This document shows positions 8,832-17,319 of a stretch of 64,000 bases of DNA, piece after piece. This stretch comes from a cyanobacterium PCC 7702. GTDB taxonomy: Bacteria > Cyanobacteriota > Cyanobacteriia > Cyanobacteriales > Nostocaceae. The stretch covers positions 2,918,153-2,982,152 of the forward strand of contig KB235926.1 in the NCBI GenBank assembly GCA_000332255.1. Reading direction: 5' to 3'. A model generated the notes under the pieces. It was not told the origin of the DNA. It saw only the letters and a program-made list of their open reading frames with translations, and made no database searches. The translations under genes and the position numbers were made by a program. Each line of letters opens with the position of its first letter. Within the stretch, counting starts at the first letter, position 1.

Positions 8832-9088
8832 CAGGAAAACAAGGTCTGTAACTGATATGGAAGCTGAAGATATACGCTTCCAAATTAGTTAAATTCTTTA
8901 GCAATAAGGGGCTGGATGAACAAACATAGAAAAGCCACTTCCAAACCAGTCAAAGGTCATCACGCCATTCACCTAGTAGTGTAGAAATAGTAAACAGCTG
9001 GTGCAGCAGGTATGTAAATCGAGCAGTTTAATTACCGCTGGAAAGGTTAAAATATTAAGAAATATTAAATGAAATTACCAGCGTACTC

Positions 9089-9964
9089 ATGCAATGCATT
9101 GTCAATCGTCGCGCTCAGTTTTCGGCAAGTCACCGTTATTGGTTACCAGAATGGAGCGAAGCCGAAAATATTGAGAAATTCGGTGCTTGCTCTCGCTTTC
9201 CCGGACACGGTCATAATTACGTTTTATTTGTCTCCCTGATAGGGAAATTAGACAAATATGGCATGGTGCTGAACTTGTCAGATGTGAAGCAAATAATTCA
9301 GCGAGAAGTCATCAGTCAACTAGACTTTTCTCATCTTAACGACGTATGGGTAGAATTTCGACAAACTCTACCAACAACAGAGAATATTGCGCGGGTGATT
9401 TGGCAGCGTCTAGCACCTTACTTACCTTTGGTGCGCGTACAGCTATTTGAAAGTTCTGAACTTTGGTCAGATTATATGGGAAATGGAATGGAAGCTTATC
9501 TTACTATTAGTACTCACTTTAGCGCTGCTCATCGGCTGGCGCATCCCGATCTGAGTGAGGAAAAGAACTTTGAAGTTTACGGAAAATGTGCGCGTCCTCA
9601 CGGTCACGGGCATAATTACCATCTAGAGGTGACAGTAAAAGGGGAAATTGATTCCCGTACTGGTATGATAGTAGACTTAGGTGCACTGAAGCAAGCGATC
9701 GCAGATTATGTTGTGGAGCCATTTGACCACACCTTCCTAAATAAAGATATTCCTTATTTTGCAGAAGTTGTTCCTACGGCTGAGAATATTGCGCTTCACA
9801 TTAGTAATTTATTGCGATCGCCCATTCAAAAACTCGGAGCTGAGCTTTACAAAGTCAAATTAATTGAAAGTCCCAATAATTCTTGTGAAATCTATTGTAC
9901 AGAATCCCAGTTCAATTTAGACACAGCTACCGAGAATCAGCCAGTTTTAACAAGTCTTCTCTAA
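9089..9964 (+). CDS. Tandem-domain 6-pyruvoyl-tetrahydropterin / 6-carboxytetrahydropterin synthase homologue
   Basis: Two PTPS/QueD domains in one 291-residue chain; single-domain members are about 120-140 residues. Domain 1 (about 1-130) has the zinc histidines in FSASHRY and GHGHNY, with Cys34 in ACSRFPGHGHN. Domain 2 (about 135-275) repeats the layout with FSAAHRL, Cys167 and HGHGHNY. Both domains therefore keep the metal ligands and a cysteine at the catalytic position. The second also has the glutamate-bearing terminus KLIESPNN. The reaction is either dihydroneopterin triphosphate to 6-pyruvoyl-tetrahydropterin or to 6-carboxytetrahydropterin (queuosine path); sequence alone does not decide. 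It is a single gene with no obvious partner. Confidence 0.87.
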   Translation: MQCIVNRRAQFSASHRYWLPEWSEAENIEKFGACSRFPGHGHNYVLFVSLIGKLDKYGMVLNLSDVKQIIQREVISQLDFSHLNDVWVEFRQTLPTTENIARVIWQRLAPYLPLVRVQLFESSELWSDYMGNGMEAYLTISTHFSAAHRLAHPDLSEEKNFEVYGKCARPHGHGHNYHLEVTVKGEIDSRTGMIVDLGALKQAIADYVVEPFDHTFLNKDIPYFAEVVPTAENIALHISNLLRSPIQKLGAELYKVKLIESPNNSCEIYCTESQFNLDTATENQPVLTSLL

Positions 9965-10248
9965 AAGAAGATTATTGGCAAACGCAAGTGACAAAATCTC
10001 AGAAATTTTGGGGAAAAACTCTCCCGCATAAAAAGTGGGTCTAGGTTTTTCCTCATTTTCGTCATTTTTTTGTCTAATTATACTGTTTCTGCAAAAATAG
10101 CTACAATTGTTCGCAGCTTGTAGCAAGTACTTAAATACTTACTGCAAACAGTGAGGCATTGCAGACGAGTTAATTAAAATATAAACACCAAATGTGTGCC
10201 GGGGCAAAGCGTGCTTGTGTTTGACACCAAAGACTTTATTTCGGTGAA

Positions 10249-11229
10249 CTATTTTCGTAACTGACGGCGTGCTAAATTTCGCAGATAGCAGTATATTTTC
10301 CATGCTATTAGTGCAAAAATCAAATTAAGCAGGAAACGACTAAATAAAAACCACAAAGCCTTACGGTTGAAAAGCTGTGACGGCTCTAAAAAAATAATAC
10401 TTCTTAGCAAAAGAAATAATCCCAAAATTGCATTGCCACCCAGCACGAGGATAAAAAATACTAAACCTCGCTTCCACATCCTTTGTAGGAATGTACGACC
10501 AAAGATAACAACGGTAGGTACTTCTCTATTTACTTTTCGCAATAACTGTTCTAGTCGCCAAAACATCCATAACAAAAATGGAAACAAAGCGTAGCTGAGA
10601 AAAAAAATTGGTGCTGGATAACGCCATGCGTTAGATAAAATATTTACCAAGGCGTGACAAATTACAGAATTAAACCATGCTGGCAAAATTTTTGGGCTAG
10701 ATCGACGGAATAGAGTGCTGGTGGCGCCTGCAGTCATAGCTAAAGCATAGCCCCAGGGTGCTGAGAACAGTGTATGTACTGGGGTACCGATGGCGCGGTC
10801 AAAAAAAGATGCGGTACCGTAGAAAAGATAAATCCAGTTTTCTTCAGCGGTAAATCCAAGTGTAACGGCGACGGTGAAAAGAAAAATCGTACTGGAGCGC
10901 AATCGATACCTGCGTTGAAAATACCAGCTGGGAATCAGAACGGCTATGAACTTACAACCTTCTTCGATAGGACCTACCTCCAGCAGTTGGCGCAGGGCGA
11001 TACCTGCAAGAGTACGTTTTATTGCTCTCCAAGCTGCTAAAGAGTTCAATTGCGTTTCCACAATTCCTTCTACAGTCAGGGCAAAAAAACCCGATATCGC
11101 TCCGCAAAAGAAGAATAAAAGTAGCCGCAGCAAGGAGGGAGTCCAACAAAAGCGCCAATAATAGTAAATTAGAAGTGTAAGGGGAGGTGTTGCTGCTGCT
11201 ATTGCCAGCGGTAAGGAGAAATTAATCAC
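10249..11229 (-). CDS. PrsW-family intramembrane glutamic protease
   Basis: Multi-pass membrane protein of 326 residues with about eight hydrophobic segments. It carries the three PrsW motif sets: GPIEEGCKF (paired glutamates plus lysine), GFTAEEN, and the histidine helices beginning PVHTLFSAPWGYALA and CHALVNIL. Members of this family cleave membrane-bound anti-sigma factors or act as CAAX-like proteases. The target here is unknown and no anti-sigma gene lies nearby. Its start codon overlaps the end of the upstream methyltransferase gene by 8 bp, so both are probably translated from one mRNA. The weak hairpin near 10021-10045 lies downstream. Confidence 0.8.
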   Translation of the reverse strand: MINFSLPLAIAAATPPLTLLIYYYWRFCWTPSLLRLLLFFFCGAISGFFALTVEGIVETQLNSLAAWRAIKRTLAGIALRQLLEVGPIEEGCKFIAVLIPSWYFQRRYRLRSSTIFLFTVAVTLGFTAEENWIYLFYGTASFFDRAIGTPVHTLFSAPWGYALAMTAGATSTLFRRSSPKILPAWFNSVICHALVNILSNAWRYPAPIFFLSYALFPFLLWMFWRLEQLLRKVNREVPTVVIFGRTFLQRMWKRGLVFFILVLGGNAILGLFLLLRSIIFLEPSQLFNRKALWFLFSRFLLNLIFALIAWKIYCYLRNLARRQLRK

Positions 11230-12142
11230 TTACTCGCGCAACGATTGTACGGTGACGGGGACTGTTACAGGCGATAGTGGCAATTTGGAAACCTGTATCT
11301 TTAAGGGTCTGCTCGATATCCAAACTGAAATATTCGTCTAGGTAGGGTTCTGTGCTTTTGAGCAGCGTTAAAACGTAAGCAGGCATTTTTTTGTAAACTT
11401 CTGATTTAGGATTCATATCCATGATTCCCAAATAGCCACCCGGACGTAGCAAACGCCTTACTTCTGCAAAAATCTGACGGGTTGCAGATTGAGGCAATTC
11501 GTGGCACATGAGAAAAATAGAGACTAAGTCAAAGCAGGCGTCTGGTAATCCAGTTGCTTCTGCTGCTGTGTGAAGCCAGTTGATATTTTGGTGATGTTGT
11601 TGGGAGCGATAGCTAGCAACAGCTAGGAAGTAGGGAGATAAATCTGCACCTGTGATTTGGGCGTGGGGGTAAACTTGTTGTAGGGCAAAAGTACTCATAC
11701 CGACACTGCAGCCCAAGTCTAGGATATCTTGCGGTGGTGGAGAAACGTGTTGTTTGAGGATGTGGTGATAGCTTTGACGCAATTTGAGATCGCCTTGTGC
11801 TCCAGCATCAGGCCAGATACCAGCATGAACGGCGTAAGCTGCAACTTCGACTTCAAAGGCTGCATCCCAGCTGAGATTTCCTTTTTCGTAGGCGTGGAAT
11901 GAGGTGAGGTAGTAGTCTGGGTAGCAAAGCTGGGGATTTTGTACCTTTGCTAGTTCGCTTTCCCAATCGTGCGATCGCAGCGCTTGTACTTGTTTTCTCC
12001 AGGGTACCCCTATTTTCTCTGCGCGTGCGATCATCATTTGACGGGCTTGATGTCTGGCGAGGTTATAAAGTGGTTTCACGGCCAGTATCCCGTTTATCAA
12101 GTGCGATGCCAATGTGGAAGTGTGATTCCAAGCCGTATTCAT
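11222..12142 (-). CDS. Class I SAM-dependent methyltransferase
   Basis: Cytoplasmic methyltransferase of unknown substrate, 306 residues. The N-terminal 130 residues are an extra domain. The Rossmann core then shows motif I ILDLGCSVGMSTFAL, the acidic end of strand 2 (TGADLS), a post-I region (DLVSIFLMCHELP) and LLRPGGYLGIMDMNP. The sequence around HELPQSATRQIFAEVRRLL is typical of UbiE/MT11-like enzymes. It is the upstream partner of the PrsW gene with an 8-bp overlap. The divergent gap to the aminopeptidase gene (12143-12550) must hold its promoter. No particular small-molecule pathway is indicated by the neighbours. Confidence 0.85.
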   Translation of the reverse strand: MNTAWNHTSTLASHLINGILAVKPLYNLARHQARQMMIARAEKIGVPWRKQVQALRSHDWESELAKVQNPQLCYPDYYLTSFHAYEKGNLSWDAAFEVEVAAYAVHAGIWPDAGAQGDLKLRQSYHHILKQHVSPPPQDILDLGCSVGMSTFALQQVYPHAQITGADLSPYFLAVASYRSQQHHQNINWLHTAAEATGLPDACFDLVSIFLMCHELPQSATRQIFAEVRRLLRPGGYLGIMDMNPKSEVYKKMPAYVLTLLKSTEPYLDEYFSLDIEQTLKDTGFQIATIACNSPRHRTIVARVSD

Positions 12143-12550
12143 GAGTAAAGTTGCTCTGGTAGTTTGCCTGCTTTTGCCATAAAGACCTGTTTATTTGAAT
12201 AATAATGCTTTCTGGGAGCGATTTTTGTCAGTTTAGCAATTGCTGGTTGTTTCAAACTGTTGCAGCTTCAGAAAGGCGATCGCTTACCCCTGTCCCTGCC
12301 GTGATACTAACAATAAAAATTCTAAAAAAACCACAACTTGGAAAAGTTTTTCTTCAAAAATATTTTATATGAGCAAAATGGCAATCTATCCTCACAGATA
12401 GTAAAAAGCACTCTTTTTGGAAAGATATGTATCAAATCATGCATCAACACAACCGTTAAGGATAGACAAAAAAACAGGTGTGATGCAGTAATATGTTAGG
12501 TTTTTCCTTAACTAAAATTTTTTTCAAGTTATCAGGATCAGAAGGTAAGA
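12143..12550. other. Divergent intergenic region, no gene seen
   Basis: 408 bp between the minus-strand methyltransferase and the plus-strand aminopeptidase. It is AT-rich with one HIP1 octamer near 12277. It must contain both promoters, but I see no convincing -35/-10 pair or operator. Confidence 0.6.
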
Positions 12551-15154
12551 ATGTCTCGTTATTCTCTAGATACAGAAAACAACCGCTACAAATCTTTTGT
12601 ACTGCCAGGTGCGAAACCGCACTACAACCCGGATCGTCCCGGACAGGTCAAGCACATTTTTCTCGATCTCAACTTAGATATTCCAAATCAAAGTCTCTGG
12701 GGTAAATGCACCATCACTTTATTACCAATCCGTAATGGTATTGATCGTTTAACGCTGGATGCTGTGAATTTAAATATTCAGTCAGTAGAGGTGGATGGGG
12801 AAGGGCAAAAATTTGAATGCGATGGAGAAAAACTTTCGATCCAACTGAGTTCACCTTCCCAAGCAGACAAGTTGATGACGATCGCGATCGCCTACTCGGT
12901 GGAAAAACCGCAGCGGGGAATTTATTTTATTCAACCAGATAAATACTATCCCAACAAACCCACCCAAGTTTGGACGCAGGGAGAAGACGAAGATTCGCGC
13001 TTTTGGTTTCCTTGTTTTGACTACCCGGGACAGCTGTCCACTTCCGAAATTCGCGTCCGCGTTCCCAAACCTTTAATGGCTATTTCCAACGGCGAACTGA
13101 TTGCCACTGAAGAAGAAGACAATCACAAAGTATATCACTGGTTGCAACAGCAAGTTCATCCTACCTACTTAATGACACTGGCAGTAGGTGATTTTGCGGA
13201 GATCCGCGAGGAATGGAACGGCAAACCCGTACTGTATTACGTACAAAAAGGAAGGGAAGCAGACGCCAGGCGAAGTATGGGTAAAACCCCGCGCATGATG
13301 GCATTTCTCAGTGAAAAATATGGCTATCCCTATGCGTATCCAAAGTACGCGCAAGTATGCGTAGATGACTTTATCTTTGGTGGGATGGAAAATACCTCCA
13401 CCACACTACTGACCGATAGATGTCTATTAGATGAAAAAGCAGCACTAGACAATCGCAATACAGAAAGTTTAGTTGTCCACGAATTAGCACACCAGTGGTT
13501 TGGCGATTTGGTGGTAATTAAACATTGGTCTCATGCTTGGATCAAAGAAGGAATGGCTTCCTATTCAGAAGTGATGTGGACGGAACACGAATACGGTGCA
13601 GATGAAGCAGCTTACTACCGCTTGCTGGAAGCTCGCAGTTACATAGCAGAAGATAGCAATCGCTATCGTCGCCCCATGGTCACCCACGTTTACCGAGAAG
13701 CTATAGAGCTTTATGACCGTCATATCTACGAAAAAGGATCTTGCGTTTATCACATGATCCGCGCCGAATTGGGGGAAGAATTGTTTTGGAAAGCAGTGCA
13801 GACATTTGTGCGGGATAATGCCCACAACACCGTAGAAACCGTAGACTTGCTGCGAGCGATCGAAAAAGCAACCGGGCGCAATTTGCTATTTCTGTTCGAC
13901 CAGTACGTTTATCGTGGTGGTCACCCCGATTTGAAAGTAGCTTATTGTTGGGATGGAGATGCTAACCTGGCAAAGGTAACTGTGACTCAAACTCAAGCGA
14001 AATCGGATGGAAATAGCAGTGACAATTATTTATTTGACTTGCGAATTCCCATTGGTTTTGGCTATACCAACCAGGGATCGACAAACAAGTCTGATTTGAA
14101 AATTTTCAAAGTGCGCCTTTGCGAACGGGAACAAAGTTTTTACTTTCCTTTAGAAGCAAAACCACACTTTGTCAGCTTTGATGTTGGGAATAATTTTTTG
14201 AAAACTGTTTGTTTGGAATATCCAATACCAGAGTTGAAAGCACAGCTGGAGTTTGACCCCGACCCGATATCGCGTATTTACGCTGCGGAAGCTTTGGCGA
14301 AAAAAGGAAGTTTAGAAGCTCTCAAAGCATTAGCAACGGCGTTGCAAAAAGACAGTTTTTGGGGCGTGCGGGTGGAAGTAGCAAAGCAACTGGCAGAAAT
14401 TAAGTTGGATATGGCCTTTGATGCTTTGATAGCAGGATTGAAGGATGAAAATTCCTATGTACGGCGAGCTACAGTCCAAGCGCTAGGGAAAATAAAAACC
14501 GATGCTAGCTATGAAGCTGTTAAAGGAATTGTCCAAAAAGGAGATGCCAGCTATTATGTAGAAGCAGAAGCCGCCAGTGCTGTTGGGAGCATAGTTGCTG
14601 TTAATGTGGAAGAAAAATGCAAACAAGACGAAGCGGTAAAACTGCTACAAACTGTTTTAGAACAAAAAGCTGGTTGGAATGAAGTGGTGCGCAGTGGCGC
14701 GATCGCCGGTTTAGCAGAACTGAAAACGAATCAAGCAGCTTTAAATGTCATTTTGGAATACACTCGATTGGGTATACCGCAGCCTTTGCGTCTGACGGCT
14801 ATTCGTGCTTTAGGTAAAATATCTGTAGGGCAAAATCCGGCCAATTTAGAGGTCATTTTAGAACGTTTAAGCGAAGTTGCTAAGGAAACGTTCTTTTTAG
14901 CCCAAATGGCAGTAGTTGCAGCTTTAGGGCAAATGGAAACACCCAAGGCGATCGCTATTTTGCAGTCTGTTAGGGATCGAACCTCTGACGGACGTGTCCG
15001 TCGCTATGCAGAAGAAGAAATCGCCAAAGTGCAAAAAAACATTGGCACGGAAAACGCAGTTAAACAATTGCGCGACGAACTCGAGCAACTCAAACAGCAA
15101 AACCAAGAACTCAAAAGCCGTCTGGAAAGTTTAGAAGCAAAATCGACCAAGTAG
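12551..15154 (+). CDS. M1 family aminopeptidase with C-terminal HEAT repeats
   Basis: Zinc aminopeptidase removing N-terminal residues from peptides. The N-terminal beta domain is followed by the exopeptidase motif GGMEN (from about residue 277) and the zinc motif HELAH at 310-314. The third ligand lies in WIKEGMASYSEVMW. From about residue 570 the chain becomes a series of HEAT/PBS-lyase-like repeats (DPISRIYAAEALAKKG, KDENSYVRRATVQALGKI and similar). It ends in a charged coiled coil rich in LEQLKQQNQELKSRLE. At 867 residues it resembles a bacterial TAF2/aminopeptidase-N relative. ATG 12551 has an AAGG ribosome site. There is no signal peptide, so a cytoplasmic location is likely. Monocistronic. 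Confidence 0.93.
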   Translation: MSRYSLDTENNRYKSFVLPGAKPHYNPDRPGQVKHIFLDLNLDIPNQSLWGKCTITLLPIRNGIDRLTLDAVNLNIQSVEVDGEGQKFECDGEKLSIQLSSPSQADKLMTIAIAYSVEKPQRGIYFIQPDKYYPNKPTQVWTQGEDEDSRFWFPCFDYPGQLSTSEIRVRVPKPLMAISNGELIATEEEDNHKVYHWLQQQVHPTYLMTLAVGDFAEIREEWNGKPVLYYVQKGREADARRSMGKTPRMMAFLSEKYGYPYAYPKYAQVCVDDFIFGGMENTSTTLLTDRCLLDEKAALDNRNTESLVVHELAHQWFGDLVVIKHWSHAWIKEGMASYSEVMWTEHEYGADEAAYYRLLEARSYIAEDSNRYRRPMVTHVYREAIELYDRHIYEKGSCVYHMIRAELGEELFWKAVQTFVRDNAHNTVETVDLLRAIEKATGRNLLFLFDQYVYRGGHPDLKVAYCWDGDANLAKVTVTQTQAKSDGNSSDNYLFDLRIPIGFGYTNQGSTNKSDLKIFKVRLCEREQSFYFPLEAKPHFVSFDVGNNFLKTVCLEYPIPELKAQLEFDPDPISRIYAAEALAKKGSLEALKALATALQKDSFWGVRVEVAKQLAEIKLDMAFDALIAGLKDENSYVRRATVQALGKIKTDASYEAVKGIVQKGDASYYVEAEAASAVGSIVAVNVEEKCKQDEAVKLLQTVLEQKAGWNEVVRSGAIAGLAELKTNQAALNVILEYTRLGIPQPLRLTAIRALGKISVGQNPANLEVILERLSEVAKETFFLAQMAVVAALGQMETPKAIAILQSVRDRTSDGRVRRYAEEEIAKVQKNIGTENAVKQLRDELEQLKQQNQELKSRLESLEAKSTK

Positions 15155-15180
15155 TAAGCAAGGAAGGGGATTACTGCTAA

Positions 15181-15612
15181 TTATCCCCTCACCAATTGCA
15201 TCAATTGCTCAATTATGGCTCGATATTGCTCAACGCCACCACTAGCGCGGACAATCAAAATTCCACCCTCTAAAACTGAGAAGATCAATTTAGCCATTGC
15301 TTCCACATCACCAGGAAACCAAAATACTCCTGCATTGCGACCTTCGTTGAGAATTATGACTAATTTTTCTTCTCTACGAGAAGCCGCCCAAAGGGCGTCT
15401 ACGTTGTCACGTTAGAATGCTACCACGCGTTCTACTAATGGATTTTTCAGGGTTGCCAGCTCCGCACCAAGCATTCCGCACATACAAGCTTTGTCGTGAT
15501 TGCCACCATTGAGGGTTGCTTCAAAAACTCCGCAATAAAGACGCAGTTTCTCATCTGCTGAAACAGGCACAGCAATAATATTGTCCACCGATGTAATACT
15601 AACTTGCGGTCA
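15181..15612 (-). pseudogene. TetR/AcrR family regulator, ligand-domain remnant
   Basis: Reading the minus strand gives the C-terminal part of a TetR-type regulator (VSADEKLRLYCGVFEATL, then CMCGMLGAELATLKNPLVER), interrupted by a TAA codon directly after ERVVAF (about 15405). The same frame resumes with RDNVDALWAASRREEKLV and ends at a normal stop. A TGA lies just upstream of the remnant and no helix-turn-helix domain can be found, so the DNA-binding half is lost. The gene is dead or a fragment. It lies between the aminopeptidase and a dehydrogenase it may once have controlled; that last point is a guess. Confidence 0.7.
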
Positions 15613-15856
15613 GATAGGATGCCAAGCACAGCAATTGCCAAACATGAGCCAAGTCAACAATCAAAGGGCATAATTTTTCTGAAAAAATAGCTAACAGCTA
15701 CTTGATAAGAATTCAAGGGAAGAATTTCTCAAAATTCCTAGGTTATTACCTCAAGTCTTAATCACAAGCTGGAATTTTTGGCCATGGGAAGCAGTGGTGG
15801 AAGTTTAGCTGCTGGTTTGCTAACATTTTCTGGATGGCTAGTGGCTAGCTTTGAGT

Positions 15857-16813
15857 ATGAGAGGACTGTGGTTGGAAAATAAACAGCTGCGATTGCTCAG
15901 CGAGCTTCCCGTTCCCGAACCACCACCAGGGGAAGCCTCGATTAGGGTTTTGCGTGCTGGTATTTGCAATACTGACTTGGAACTGCTGCGAGGTTATTAC
16001 CCCTACACTGGTATTTTAGGTCACGAATTTGTCGGCGTTGTCGAACAAGGGCCGGAGCATCTGATCCATCGACGGGTAGTTGGAGAAATTAATGCTGTAT
16101 GCGGACGGTGTCGTTTTTGTCGCCGCGGTAACTCTACTCACTGTGAAAACCGCACGGTTCTTGGCATTGTCAATCGTCACGGGGCTTTTGCCGAATATCT
16201 TTGTTTGCCCATTGAGAATCTGCATGTTGTACCCGATCGCCTGCCTCTGGAAGTAGCAACTTTTACCGAGCCGTTGGCGGCCGCACTGGAAATTCAGCAG
16301 CAAGTAAAGTTACATGCAGATGATAGGGTAATTGTAGTTGGAGATGGAAAATTAGGTCAATTAGTGGCACAAACCCTTGCCTTGGTTGGTTGCGACCTTT
16401 TAGTGGTGGGGCGTCATGCTAGGAAACTAGCTCGTTTGGAGGAGCGGGGTATAAAAACTGGTTTTGCGGATCTGGTAACAGAAAAAACTTTCGATATTTC
16501 CGTAGAATGCACGGGCAACCCCGAGGGATTTGCGATCGCTCGCCGTGCCTTGCGCCCTCGCGGTACACTAGTGCTCAAAAGCACCTATGCCGGGTACCTT
16601 ACTTTAGATGCTTCTTCACTGGTGGTAGATGAAATTACCTTGATTGGTTCTCGTTGCGGTCCATTTTTACCAGTGCTGGAACTGCTGACACAAGGGAAAG
16701 TAGAGGTGCAGTCCTTAGTTGATGCTACCTATCCTCTCGAGGAGGGAGTAGCAGCTTTTACCCACGCTCAAACTAAGGGCGCGTTAAAGGTTTTGTTAGA
16801 AATTAGTAATTAG
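15857..16813 (+). CDS. Zinc-type medium-chain dehydrogenase (alcohol dehydrogenase-like)
   Basis: NAD(P)-dependent oxidoreductase of the MDR superfamily, 318 residues. The catalytic zinc site shows Cys in RAGICNTDLE and GHEFVGVV. The structural zinc lobe is intact, with four cysteines in CGRCRFCRRGNSTHC. The nucleotide-binding fold carries VVGDGKLGQLVAQ. The resemblance is to sorbitol/threonine dehydrogenase-like cyanobacterial proteins, but the substrate is unknown. A TTG at 15851 also opens the frame; ATG 15857 (MRGLWLENK) is the better start. The gene stands alone next to a broken TetR gene. Confidence 0.85.
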   Translation: MRGLWLENKQLRLLSELPVPEPPPGEASIRVLRAGICNTDLELLRGYYPYTGILGHEFVGVVEQGPEHLIHRRVVGEINAVCGRCRFCRRGNSTHCENRTVLGIVNRHGAFAEYLCLPIENLHVVPDRLPLEVATFTEPLAAALEIQQQVKLHADDRVIVVGDGKLGQLVAQTLALVGCDLLVVGRHARKLARLEERGIKTGFADLVTEKTFDISVECTGNPEGFAIARRALRPRGTLVLKSTYAGYLTLDASSLVVDEITLIGSRCGPFLPVLELLTQGKVEVQSLVDATYPLEEGVAAFTHAQTKGALKVLLEISN

Positions 16814-16860
16814 TGGCAACCCATCAATTGCACTTTTGCCACCTGCTTTTTGGCACTCAG

Positions 16861-17142
16861 CTAATAAAACATGCTATTTGTTTTCGCTTGATAATCCAAA
16901 CAATGTATTGCTGCTTCTGTATTAGCAATGTAAGGATGGACAGTGCATTTAAGATGAGGATTGGCAGTAAAATACTGGCAGCCAGGACAGGGAATTTGAT
17001 GCATTTGCTTTGCTGTTTTGACACTATCACGTGCTGCGGACCACAGGCTCCAAGCGAAGAGGATAGTTAATATCCAGGCGCTGAAAAAGCAAAGAGGAAC
17101 TAAAAATTGTGGCATTGCATGCAACAGTGGTATGTAAGACAC
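16861..17142 (-). CDS. Small membrane protein with cysteine motif, unknown function
   Basis: A 93-residue protein with one N-terminal hydrophobic segment (about 10-35) and then a short soluble tail with four cysteines in the pattern PCPGCQYF, LKCTVHP and HCLDY. The Cys/His arrangement suggests a metal or disulfide site. It resembles a short cyanobacteria-only family (I believe DUF6464) but I cannot confirm that. ATG at 17142 opens the frame. It lies upstream of the 55-bp tandem duplication and chlG on the same strand orientation as chlG. Confidence 0.6.
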   Translation of the reverse strand: MSYIPLLHAMPQFLVPLCFFSAWILTILFAWSLWSAARDSVKTAKQMHQIPCPGCQYFTANPHLKCTVHPYIANTEAAIHCLDYQAKTNSMFY

Positions 17143-17209
17143 GGTAATTATTTTACAAATTTATCCAAAATTTGAGTGAGGAATGAGAAATTATGAAGCA
17201 GGTTACTCC

Positions 17210-17319
17210 GATTCAAACTACTTGGAATTTCCCTTCCTCACTTTTTGATCGTAGGAGTATTGATGATTCAAACTACTTGGAATTTCCCTTCCTCACTTTT
17301 TGATCGTAGGAGTATTGAT
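17210..17319. repeat. Perfect 55-bp tandem duplication abutting the chlG stop codon
   Basis: The 55-bp unit at 17210-17264 is repeated without a mismatch at 17265-17319. Each copy starts GATTCAAACTACTTGG and ends GTAGGAGTATTGAT. The second copy ends on the first base of the chlG stop codon (17319-17321, minus strand). Identical copies indicate a recent duplication. An assembly artefact is possible. Confidence 0.9.

Noticed and set aside
9036-9083. CGCTGG/CCAGCG inverted repeat before the PTPS gene as a preQ1-type riboswitch
   Set aside because: Arms of only six bases, a 36-nt loop, and none of the conserved preQ1 aptamer bases were recognised.
17210-17319. 55-bp repeats as a CRISPR array
   Set aside because: The copies are directly adjacent with no spacer, and there are only two.
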